NCBI GenBank assembly: GCA_003259005.1
Contig: QLII01000001.1
Coordinates: 4,604,501-4,668,500 of the forward strand
Direction: 5' to 3'
DNA: 64,000 nucleotides
Source of the DNA: Spirosoma telluris
Lineage (GTDB): Bacteria > Bacteroidota > Bacteroidia > Cytophagales > Spirosomataceae
Positions 28,921 to 36,926 of the stretch are shown here, piece after piece (position 1 is the first letter of the stretch; each line of letters begins with the position of its first letter). Position numbers and translations under genes: made by a program. The notes below the pieces were generated by a model, which saw nothing but the letters and a program-made list of their open reading frames with translations, did not search any database and was not told the DNA's origin.

Positions 28921-30864
28921 TTATCCGGCTATAGTGGTTGTCAACACCAGGCGGGTTCCCTGTTCGGGAGCTGACTGAACGTCCAGTGATCCTCCCATAG
29001 CTTTGGCCCGCTGCTGCATACTGGTTTGCCCGGTGCGCTCACTTGGCTGAGTACGGTCAAACCCACGGCCATTATCTTCGATAACTACGGTTAGCTGGCC
29101 TTTTTGATGGTCGAACCACATGGTGGCCTGTGTAGCTTCCGAATATTTAACTAAATTAGTAATAGCCTCCTTCCCAATGAGATAAAGATTTCGACGAATT
29201 TCCATCGAGATGGGCAACTGATCTAACGTAGGGTCGGCTACCATCGAGAATTGAATATGTTTCGACTCCATAAGCGGCTGAGCGTACTCCTGCAAGCGTA
29301 ATGCAATCCGATGGAGGGAGTCATTACTGGGGTTGATGGTCCAGATAATCTCATCCATAGCCTCCAGAATCTGGCGGGCATCGGTATTGATTTTCAGAAT
29401 AGCCCGCTCCACCGACTCCGGCCTTTTTTGAGCGATAAGGTTATTGACCATGCCACTCAGCAGCGAAATACTACTCAGCGTACTGCCTACTTCATCATGC
29501 AGATCATGTGCAATTTGCTTACGCAATGCCTGGGCTTCTTCCAGCCGCCGAAGTCGGGAACGGTTCAGTAACCAGGCGCTAATAGCCAGACCCAGCAACA
29601 AGAGCAAGGCCCCGCCAAGGAGCAGCGCATTGGTCTGTAAGCGCTTATTGATCAGTTCTTTTTCGCGAAGTTGAGCCTGCTGACGGAGCAATTTTATTTC
29701 CTGTTCTTTCTTTTCGGTCTTGTACTGGGCTACCAGTCGCTGCACTTCGGCGCTGGTTCGAACCACCATGGTTGAGTCAATTTGCTTATTCTTTTCAAGC
29801 TGATAGGCATAGGCCTGCTGAAAGTTTTTCATGCCACCGTACAGGTCGGCCAGGCCTTGTGTGTAGTTGGCAATTTGTTCTTTATTGGCTCGCTCTCTGG
29901 CCAATTCAAGTGCCTTTTTCAGGTTCTCTTCGGCAGGCTTGTAGTCTTTTAGTTCTTCGTAAATCTGCCCCAGATTGAAATAAGCCGTGGCCATGGTTCC
30001 TTTATTCTGCTGCTTCCGGCCAATGGCTAACGAACGCTCTACATAGGGAATGCCTTCTTTAAATCGACTTGACAATTTCAGGGCTAAGCCGATATTGACC
30101 AGAATATCAGCCTGGAGCAACTCATAATCTACCTCTTCGGCATGCTTTAGTGCCATTCTGTAAGAAGCCAGCGACTTATCATACCGCTTGAGGCCATCAT
30201 AACAGATCCCCATGTTATTTTCTATAATGGCCATGCCACGGGTGTTTTTCTCCGTGCGCATTAGGGCCAAAGCCTGTTCATAGTAAACCAGGGCCTCTTT
30301 GGGTTTATTCAGTTCCCGATAGGCGTTGCCCAGGCCACCATAGGTAGTGGCAATGCGTGGCTGTACGTTATACCGCTCCTGAAGGCGAAGGGACCGCAGT
30401 TGCATGGCCACTACCTTATCGTACTGCTGTAATTTGCTCAAGGCAGCTGCTACGTTCGATATGGCACCACAAATAAAGCGCGGACTCAGTTTGAAGTTTT
30501 CGGCCGTTGTCAACGCCTTCTGGAAATACTCGACTGCCTGTTGCGGTTTGTCGGTCAGGTAATAGATGGATGCCAGGTTGGTATAGGCTCTACTCAGCCC
30601 TAAGCCGTAGTTAAGTTTGAGAGCCACTTTTTCCGATACGCGGAGTACGGAGTCAGCGCGATTATAGTCAGGATTACCTTTCTCGTGTAGCTCACGGCCC
30701 ATCACGTTTAGGGCTATAACATAGTTGGTGTCCTGACTGGTATGCGTTTTCAGGTAAACCATCACCGAATCAAGGGATTTGGGCACCTGTGCAGTGGCAA
30801 CTCCCACTAGCAACCCATTCAGTAGCCAAAAACCAGTAAAAAACGTTGAGTATAAGATGCGCAT
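28921..30864 (-). CDS. TPR sensor histidine kinase 2 of a tandem triplet
   Basis: The 647-residue protein has the same architecture as its neighbour, with a signal peptide, TPR units, coiled coil, membrane helix and kinase. The acceptor His is at about 456, and the ATPase has EAITNLVKYSEATQATMWF and IEDNGRGFD. From the last TPR through the membrane helix into the DHp domain it is almost identical to kinase 1, while the N-terminal TPR region and the ATPase differ. This mosaic suggests recent gene conversion. It starts 19 bp after the corrected stop of kinase 3. Confidence 0.92.
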   Translation of the reverse strand: MRILYSTFFTGFWLLNGLLVGVATAQVPKSLDSVMVYLKTHTSQDTNYVIALNVMGRELHEKGNPDYNRADSVLRVSEKVALKLNYGLGLSRAYTNLASIYYLTDKPQQAVEYFQKALTTAENFKLSPRFICGAISNVAAALSKLQQYDKVVAMQLRSLRLQERYNVQPRIATTYGGLGNAYRELNKPKEALVYYEQALALMRTEKNTRGMAIIENNMGICYDGLKRYDKSLASYRMALKHAEEVDYELLQADILVNIGLALKLSSRFKEGIPYVERSLAIGRKQQNKGTMATAYFNLGQIYEELKDYKPAEENLKKALELARERANKEQIANYTQGLADLYGGMKNFQQAYAYQLEKNKQIDSTMVVRTSAEVQRLVAQYKTEKKEQEIKLLRQQAQLREKELINKRLQTNALLLGGALLLLLGLAISAWLLNRSRLRRLEEAQALRKQIAHDLHDEVGSTLSSISLLSGMVNNLIAQKRPESVERAILKINTDARQILEAMDEIIWTINPSNDSLHRIALRLQEYAQPLMESKHIQFSMVADPTLDQLPISMEIRRNLYLIGKEAITNLVKYSEATQATMWFDHQKGQLTVVIEDNGRGFDRTQPSERTGQTSMQQRAKAMGGSLDVQSAPEQGTRLVLTTTIAG

Positions 30865-30883
30865 AATCTAGTATTCTATTTTT

Positions 30884-32840
30884 TTACACTACTTCAGTTC
30901 GTAAATGAAGTTTTGTTCCCTGGCCTGGCACTGACAATACCTGCAACTTTCCGCCCATTGCTTCTGCCCGCTGCTGCATATTCTGTTGCCCGTTTCGGGT
31001 CGTTGATCGATTTGTGTCAAAGCCCTTCCCATTATCTTCAATTGAAACAGATAACTGCCCCCCTCCCGATCAAACCGAACAATAGCCTCTGTCGCTCCCG
31101 AATATTTGACCAGATTGTTAATAGCCTCTTTACTAATCAAAAACAAACTGCGCCGAACCTCCATCGAGATCAGCAGACTATCTAACGTTGGGTCAGTGAC
31201 GAACGAGAACCGAATAGCCTTCGACTCCATCAACGGCTGCGCATACTCCTGCAAGCGTAGCGCAATCCGAAGCAGCGAATCGTTGCCCGGATTAATGGTC
31301 CAGATAATTTCATCAATCGACTCCAGAATCTGGCGAGCATCGGTGTAAATTTTCTGGACCATTTTCTGCGCCGTTTCCGGTCGATTCTGGCTCAGCAGGG
31401 TATCTGTATGTCCGCTCAGCAAGGAAATACTGCTCAATGTGCTCCCCACTTCATCATGCAGGTCCTGAGCAATTTGGTTTCGTAGGTTCAGCGTTTCCTG
31501 CAACCGTCGGAGTCGGGACCGATTGAGCAGCCAGGCACTTAGGGTAGCCCCCAGCAAAATAACTAATACTCCTCCCCAAGCACTACATTGTTGCGAAAGC
31601 GTGTTCGTTCGGTTACCTGTTGATGAAGGTTGGCTTCCTGTTGGAGCAATTTGATTTTCGCTTCTTTCTTCTCGGTTTCGTACTGCGTAACCAATTTCTG
31701 CACGGCTACATTCGTGCGAACCGTAGTAGCCGAGTCGATCAGGTTGTTCTTAGCCAGCTGAAATTCATACGCTTCCTTATAATTTTTTTGTTCAGAATAC
31801 AGAGCCGCTAAGCGTTGGGTAAATTCATTGATGGATTCGCTAGCTTGTCGTTTCTGGCTTAAACGCAGCGCAGTTTTCAGATAGGTTTCGGCCTTAGTAT
31901 AGTCTTTTAAGGCCTGATATAACAAGCTTAAGGTAGAGTTAGCCGAAGCCATCGACTGTAGGTTCTGCTGCTTTTCGGCGATCCGCAATGATTTCTGGGC
32001 AAACGGTAGCCCATCGGCAGGGCGCTTTAGCTGTTCCATCATCCGGCCAATATTATCCAGTGCATCGGCCTGTAGTAAGTCAAATCCGTCCTCTTCTGCC
32101 AGACGAAGTGATTGCTGATAATGTTTCAGTGCTATAGTAGGCTGCTCCAGATCGTCGAAGAGATTACCCATTCTGTTCTCCGCAATGGATACGGCCCGTT
32201 TATCCTCATGGGTTTTAGCGATGTCTAATGCTTTTTGAAAATACGGTAATGCCTGTTTCGGTTTGCCTAATTGTTTCAGTGCCTGACCAGCCGTTATATA
32301 CGCATTCGAGCGGGGAATGAGCTGATATTGCTCCTGAATACGGATGGCTTTCAACGACGTTTGCGCGACATTCTCCCATTGCTGTAATTTTTCATATGCT
32401 ACTGAAACATTGGCCATATAATCATACAGCTCCTGCCTGGGTCTATTTTTCGTTTCGGCAAGCTCGACCGTTTTTTTAAAATAGACTAAGGCTTTCTGCG
32501 GATCATTGGTCAAAAACCAACGGGTTGCCTGGTTCGTATAACTCCCCAGGAGTCCTGGTACCCAACCAATGCGCTGAGCGAATTCTTCTGATTTATGGAG
32601 TAATGAATCCGCCCGTTCATAATTCGCCCGCTCATACATGAGCTTACGAGCTGTGCGGTTTAACGCCCGAACGTAATTAGAATCGGTTGGCGGGTGTGTT
32701 CGAAGATAGGTATCAAGAGAATCAATTGAATTGGGAATCTGCGCCAGTACAGGCGTGATTAAGAAACGGAATACTAGAATAACTAAGAATAGGTAGCTAT
32801 GCTTCATAATCACACATAGAGTCAAAAGGCTAAATATCAA
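30884..32840 (-). CDS. TPR sensor histidine kinase 3 of a tandem triplet (2 apparent frameshifts)
   Basis: The protein starts with a signal peptide and TPR units (for example KALVYFKKTVELAETKN). The frame breaks at 31574-31577, just before the membrane helix, where LGGGVLVILLGATLSAW is expected. It breaks again at 31058-31063 in the ATPase, where EGGQLSVSIEDNGKGFD is expected. Both are C runs one base short. Two added bases give 653 codons with the normal C-terminus RTEVV and stop at 30884-30886. The acceptor His is at about 462 in DLHDEVGSTLSSI. It is the first gene of the kinase cluster and the most divergent of the three. Confidence 0.85.
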
Positions 32841-32943
32841 TTAATTGTCGAACATTCGAAAATTGATTTAGGCATCGGTGATTAGAGTCGCAGCTGAAGC
32901 CGTTCAATCAATTTTTTACAAAAATTGGTATGGATTCTTGCCC

Positions 32944-32962
32944 ACTAAACAGTGTTCATTAA
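32944..32962. promoter_or_regulatory. TetR operator copy 1
   Basis: The sequence ACTAAACAGTGTTCATTAA lies 25 bp before the TetR start. It matches 33722-33740 in 18 of 19 bases, and the single difference is within the central AACASTGTT palindrome. Confidence 0.75.
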
Positions 32963-32987
32963 ATTTGTACTGTTAATAAATAAATCA

Positions 32988-33599
32988 ATGGGTATTGTCG
33001 AGCGGAAAGAGCGGGAGCGGGAAGAAATGCGGCAATTGATTCTGGATGGTGCTCAAAAGCTTTTCCTGGCCAATGGCTTCGAAAAAGTGAGCATTCGGAA
33101 TATTGCTGACGAAATTGAATACAGTCCCGCTACGATCTATCTGTATTTTAAAGATAAAAACGAACTGCTGTTCGGGCTGCACCAGCGGGGGTTCATTAAA
33201 ATGGTTGGCGAATTTCAACCCTTGCAGTTCTTGACAGACCCGTTTGAGAAACTGGTTGAAATGGGGCGTTCCTACATCCGTTTTGCGGTTGAGAACCCGG
33301 AACTCTTTGATCTGATGTTTATTATGAACGCTCCTATGGATAAACTCGATAAAGAGGATTGGGTGGAGGGCGATCAGGCATTTGGATTACTGATGCAGGT
33401 GGTGCAGGAATGCATGGATGCGGGTATTTTTCAAAAACACAATGTTCAGTCAACGGCGATGATGATCTGGAGCAGTATTCATGGCTATACCGCCCTGTTT
33501 TTGCGGAAACGCCTGGGCATGTTCCCCGAATGTGACCGCCAGCCAATCATGGATGAAGCCTTCAATCTGTTTTGTGAAACGTTACGGCGGGGGTTGTAA
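32988..33599 (+). CDS. TetR/AcrR-family transcriptional regulator of the efflux operon
   Basis: From ATG 32988 the protein has 203 residues, MGIVERKEREREEMRQLILD at its start. The helix-turn-helix is NGFEKVSIRNIADEIEYSPATIYLYFKDK (in parts, about 30-58). The C-terminal part resembles TetR_C ligand domains (PFEKLVEMGRSYIRFAVENP). An upstream in-frame ATG at 32952 falls inside the operator and is unlikely to be used. The protein is the probable repressor of itself and of the TolC/MFP/RND genes downstream, because both promoters contain the same 19-bp site. Confidence 0.92.
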   Translation: MGIVERKEREREEMRQLILDGAQKLFLANGFEKVSIRNIADEIEYSPATIYLYFKDKNELLFGLHQRGFIKMVGEFQPLQFLTDPFEKLVEMGRSYIRFAVENPELFDLMFIMNAPMDKLDKEDWVEGDQAFGLLMQVVQECMDAGIFQKHNVQSTAMMIWSSIHGYTALFLRKRLGMFPECDRQPIMDEAFNLFCETLRRGL

Positions 33600-33604
33600 T
33601 AAAT

Positions 33605-33703
33605 GATTCTGTGGGTTCTATTGATTCTGGATTCTATGGATTCCGTGAAAAATCAATAGAATCCACAGAATCTTAAGAATCAATAGAATCCAGAATAGAA
33701 TCT
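33605..33703. repeat. GATTCTATTGATTCTGG-word inverted repeat
   Basis: The left arm is GATTCTGTGGGTTCTATTGA and onward; the right arm carries AATCAATAGAATCCACAGAA. It is imperfect and is placed between the TetR stop and the second operator. Related to 26106-26224 and 40003-40086. Confidence 0.7.
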
Positions 33704-33721
33704 CTATTTTTTTGCCCACAT

Positions 33722-33740
33722 ACTAAACACTGTTCATTAA
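33722..33740. promoter_or_regulatory. TetR operator copy 2
   Basis: The sequence ACTAAACACTGTTCATTAA lies 13 bp before the ATG of the TolC-family gene, so bound repressor would cover the start region of this promoter. Confidence 0.75.
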
Positions 33741-33753
33741 TTGATAAGCGATT

Positions 33754-35136
33754 ATGAAATTCATTTATTGGTATATACGCTATCTAAGCCTGCTTTTGCC
33801 ACTATCGGCGCTTGCTCAGCCGACCCCTTTTAGTCCGTCAACGATTCTGGATGGCTATGTGCGGGAAGGACTGGCCAATAATCTGGCGCTTCGGCAGGAG
33901 TCGCTGGAGATTAGCCGGGTCTCGGAATCGCTCAACCAGGCGAAGTCGTTATTTTATCCGCGTATCGCCTTCAATCCGACGTATTCACTGGCAGCTGGTG
34001 GCCGACGGCTGGAGTTCCCGGTGGGCGATCTACTCAATCCAGCTTACAAAACGCTGAACCAGCTTATTGGCTCCGATAAATTTCCGACCAATATCGAAAA
34101 CGTGAATCAGTTACTGGCTCCCAACAACTTTCACGATACCAAATTCAGCGTCAACTACGCTTTGTTTAACACTGATATTCAATACAACTACCTGATTCAG
34201 AAACAACTCGTTTCGGCCCAGGAGGCTCGCAAGCGCGTGGTAGAGAACGAACTTCGGTATAACATCGCTACTGCCTATTACCAATACCTGCAAACGCTCG
34301 ATGCCATTCGAATTTTTCAGAATTCGCATACCCTGTTAAGCAGTCTGGCCAGGCTAAATGAAAAATTCGTGAGTAACAACGTAGCCACAAAAGAAGTCGT
34401 CACGTCGGCCCGATACGAAATCAGTAAGGTCGATCAGCAACTGGCCGTGGCGCAGAAAAACCGGGAAACAGCCCGTGCGTATTTCAACTTTCTGCTCAAT
34501 CGTGACCTGACAACGGCTATCGAAGTGGATTCAACACTTACCAAAATCCTACCCGAAGCGAAGGAAAACCTGACTGACTTACAACAAACGGCACTCCATA
34601 GCCGGCAGGAACTGGCTCAGTTGGGTGGCTCCATCCAGGCGGCTCAAACGGCGGTCAAACTAAACGAAGCAAACGCTAAAATCCCGAATGTGTATGTGGG
34701 CGGTAATGCGGGATTCCAGGGATATGGCTATACGTTTCAGAATCAGGCGTATGTAGTTGCCCAGATTGGTTTACAGTGGGATTTATTTCGGGGCTACGAA
34801 AAACGGTCAAAAATCCAGCAGGCAAAAATCCAGACGGATGCCTTGCAAACACGTATGGCTGAGGTTCAACGGCAAATTCAGTTGCAGGTTTTGCAGGCTT
34901 ACTACGACCTCAACGCAGCGACAGAAAGCTTAACGGCCACCCAAAGCGGCATGGTCAACGCCGATCAAACATTTCGGATCATCGACAGCAAATACCGAAA
35001 TGGTCAATCGCTGCTGATTGAGTTTCTGCGGTATCAGAACGATCAGCTAACGGCGCAACTGCAATACTCGCTGGCACGCATGGACGTACTGGTAAAACGG
35101 GCCGCGCTGGATCGGGCGGTGGCTGTTGGGCAGTGA
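33754..35136 (+). CDS. TolC-family outer-membrane efflux protein
   Basis: The 460-residue protein has a signal peptide (about 1-22, ending ALAQ). It contains the two-fold repeated helical pattern of TolC/OprM proteins: ANNLALRQESLEISRVSESL, NELRYNIATAYYQYLQTLDA and later VQRQIQLQVLQAYYDLNAA with SLLIEFLRYQND. It forms the outer-membrane exit duct of the tripartite pump with the following MFP and RND proteins. An operator of the neighbouring TetR protein precedes it. Confidence 0.93.
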   Translation: MKFIYWYIRYLSLLLPLSALAQPTPFSPSTILDGYVREGLANNLALRQESLEISRVSESLNQAKSLFYPRIAFNPTYSLAAGGRRLEFPVGDLLNPAYKTLNQLIGSDKFPTNIENVNQLLAPNNFHDTKFSVNYALFNTDIQYNYLIQKQLVSAQEARKRVVENELRYNIATAYYQYLQTLDAIRIFQNSHTLLSSLARLNEKFVSNNVATKEVVTSARYEISKVDQQLAVAQKNRETARAYFNFLLNRDLTTAIEVDSTLTKILPEAKENLTDLQQTALHSRQELAQLGGSIQAAQTAVKLNEANAKIPNVYVGGNAGFQGYGYTFQNQAYVVAQIGLQWDLFRGYEKRSKIQQAKIQTDALQTRMAEVQRQIQLQVLQAYYDLNAATESLTATQSGMVNADQTFRIIDSKYRNGQSLLIEFLRYQNDQLTAQLQYSLARMDVLVKRAALDRAVAVGQ

Positions 35137-35259
35137 GTATCAGCCCACCGCTTTAGCTGTGGGTTTTATGTAGCAACGAGGTAAAAAGAAGTCGTTTAAA
35201 CGACTTAGACCGCTGAATGATCTTTTACCATACCCACAGCTAAAGCGGTGGGCTGATAC
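35137..35259. repeat. REPIN-like element (two inverted REP hairpins)
   Basis: Perfect 28-bp inverted arms lie at 35137-35164 and 35232-35259. Each arm contains the imperfect hairpin CCCACCGCTTTAGCTGTGGG with one mismatch. The centre holds the perfect palindrome AAGTCGTTTAAACGACTT (35189-35206). It begins at the base after the TolC stop and separates it from the MFP gene. Confidence 0.8.
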
Positions 35260-35301
35260 AAATTCGAACACGTTCCTGTTGATTTTTTCACTATCAAAAT
35301 C

Positions 35302-36360
35302 ATGAAACTAATTCATCTTCTTCTTGCACTTTCATTACTAGTTACGCTCTGGGCATGTGGCAGCAAAGCCAGTCCCGACGAGAAACAGGCCACTGCCTCA
35401 ATTGAAGAGACCGTCGTTCCGGTCAAACTATCGCCGGTTAGTACGGTTGTGCGGGCCGAACCCGTTGTTGCCTCAGGTCTGGTTTCCTCGGCGCAGGAAG
35501 CCCGGTTATCCTTCAAAATTGGCGGGATTGTTAATCGGATGTTCGTTGACGAAGGTCAGTCGGTTCGCAAAGGTCAGCTACTGGCCACGCTCGACCTGAC
35601 CGAAATCAATGCCCAGGTGAGTCAGGCGCAGTTTGCCAGTGAAAAAGCAGAACGCGACCTCGGACGAGTCAAAAGTCTTTATGCAGATACAGCCGCCACG
35701 CTCGAACAACTCCAGAATGCCACTACCGGCACCAGTTTAGCGAAACAGAACCTGACCATAGCGAAGTTCAACCAGAATTACGCCCAAATCCGCTCGACGG
35801 TAGATGGGACGGTTACGCGCAAAATTGCCAATGCGGGTGAATTCATTGCACCGGGTGGCCCGGTCTACACGATTTCGTCCAATCGGCCGAACGACTGGGT
35901 GGTTCGCGTAGGCGTATCCGACAAAGACTGGGCGCGCCTACGGATCGGTAACCGGGCCAGTATCAAACTCGATGCCTACCCCGACAAAACATTTAGTGGC
36001 ACCGTCAGTGAGTTGGCGCAAGCCGCCGACCCAGTCAATAAACTCTACGAAGTAGAAGTACGAATCAATCCCGGTGGGGTGAAGTTTGCCCCTGGTCTAT
36101 TCGCCAAAGTAACGCTCGTTCCGGCGCAGAGCCGTAGTTATACACTGGTGCCTATCGAGGCTATTGTGGAAGGAAACGGCAAGGAAGGCTTTGTGTATTT
36201 ATTGGCCGAAGACAAGAAACACGTTCGCAAGATCCCCATTCAAATCGGCTTTCTTGACGGCGATAAAGTATTGCTGACAAATACCCTGGAAGGTGTAGAA
36301 GACGTAGTTACCGGCGGCTCAGCTTATCTGACAGAAGAATCAACGGTGGTGGTTAAGTGA
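35302..36360 (+). CDS. RND efflux periplasmic adaptor (membrane fusion protein), lipoprotein
   Basis: The 352-residue protein has a lipoprotein signal ending LWACG (Cys at about 19). A biotinyl-lipoyl-like half motif EARLSFKIGGIVNRMFVDEG comes next, then a short hairpin helix (QAQFASEKAERDLGRVKSLY). The second lipoyl half (STVDGTVTRKIANAGEFIAP) and beta-barrel strands (GNRASIKLDAYPDKTFSGTV) follow. This is the HlyD/AcrA fold. It bridges the RND pump and the TolC duct. The RND gene should follow directly, but a foreign gene has been inserted between them. Confidence 0.93.
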   Translation: MKLIHLLLALSLLVTLWACGSKASPDEKQATASIEETVVPVKLSPVSTVVRAEPVVASGLVSSAQEARLSFKIGGIVNRMFVDEGQSVRKGQLLATLDLTEINAQVSQAQFASEKAERDLGRVKSLYADTAATLEQLQNATTGTSLAKQNLTIAKFNQNYAQIRSTVDGTVTRKIANAGEFIAPGGPVYTISSNRPNDWVVRVGVSDKDWARLRIGNRASIKLDAYPDKTFSGTVSELAQAADPVNKLYEVEVRINPGGVKFAPGLFAKVTLVPAQSRSYTLVPIEAIVEGNGKEGFVYLLAEDKKHVRKIPIQIGFLDGDKVLLTNTLEGVEDVVTGGSAYLTEESTVVVK

Positions 36361-36392
36361 ATGGATAATGAATAATGTAAAATGGATAATGG
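36361..36392. repeat. AATGGATAATG-word repeat, left flank of the inserted gene
   Basis: Tandem near-copies of ATGGATAATGAATAATG begin at the base after the MFP stop and run into the start region of the four-helix-bundle gene. The related right flank is at 36804-36926. Confidence 0.7.
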
Positions 36393-36393
36393 T

Positions 36394-36807
36394 ATGGAGG
36401 AGACTGTGAGTGAATTCTGGGTTCTTGAGCCAAGAGTCGTTTACGAACAAAAGCCAAATGCAATACTCGACAAATCGTTCGCTTTTGCTATTCGCATTAT
36501 TAAACTCCATAAATGGTTGTGTAAAAACCATTTTGATATTGCTCCATTGGCCAAACAGATTCTCAGAAGCGGTACATCTATTGGTGCTAACGCCGAAGAA
36601 GCGGACGCTGCTTATACTAAAAAAGAATTTGCCTCCAAACTTGGCATCTCTCTTAAGGAGACAAAAGAAACAAGGTACTGGCTTCGTCTCTTACGCGCTA
36701 CTGATTATATAGATGAAGCTATGTTTACCTCTCTTGAAACAGATACTAATGAGATGATGCGCTTGTTAACAGCTATTCTGAAAACCGCACGTGAAAACTT
36801 AAAATGA
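36394..36807 (+). CDS. four-helix-bundle protein (23S rRNA intervening-sequence protein family)
   Basis: From ATG 36394 the protein has 137 residues; an in-frame ATG at 36382 lies inside the repeat. It shows the family pattern: KSFAFAIRIIKLHKWLC, then LAKQILRSGTSIGANAEEAD with KKEFASKLGISLKETKETRY and WLRLL. The fold is a four-helix bundle. The family is found inside 23S rRNA intervening sequences and as free genes; its job is unknown. Here it sits between the adaptor and pump genes of an efflux operon, with word repeats on both sides, so it looks like an insertion. Confidence 0.88.
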   Translation: MEETVSEFWVLEPRVVYEQKPNAILDKSFAFAIRIIKLHKWLCKNHFDIAPLAKQILRSGTSIGANAEEADAAYTKKEFASKLGISLKETKETRYWLRLLRATDYIDEAMFTSLETDTNEMMRLLTAILKTARENLK

Positions 36808-36926
36808 ATAATGGATAATGAAAAATGTGTAATGGATAATGACTATAGCCATGGTTATCAATCCGCTTGCACAACAGCCATTGTCCATCAATTATTATAC
36901 ATTATTCATTAACCATTATACATTAT
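36804..36926. repeat. AATGGATAATG-word inverted repeat, right flank of the inserted gene
   Basis: The left arm (36804-36840) has AATGAATAATGGATAATG and AATGTGTAATGGATAATG. The right arm (36876-36924) has TATACATTATTCATTAACC and similar inverted words. The arms overlap the stop of the four-helix gene and touch the ATG of the RND pump. Confidence 0.75.

Noticed and set aside
36361..36926. An rRNA intervening sequence, suggested by the four-helix protein
   Set aside because: No rRNA sequence is present on either side; the neighbours are efflux genes.
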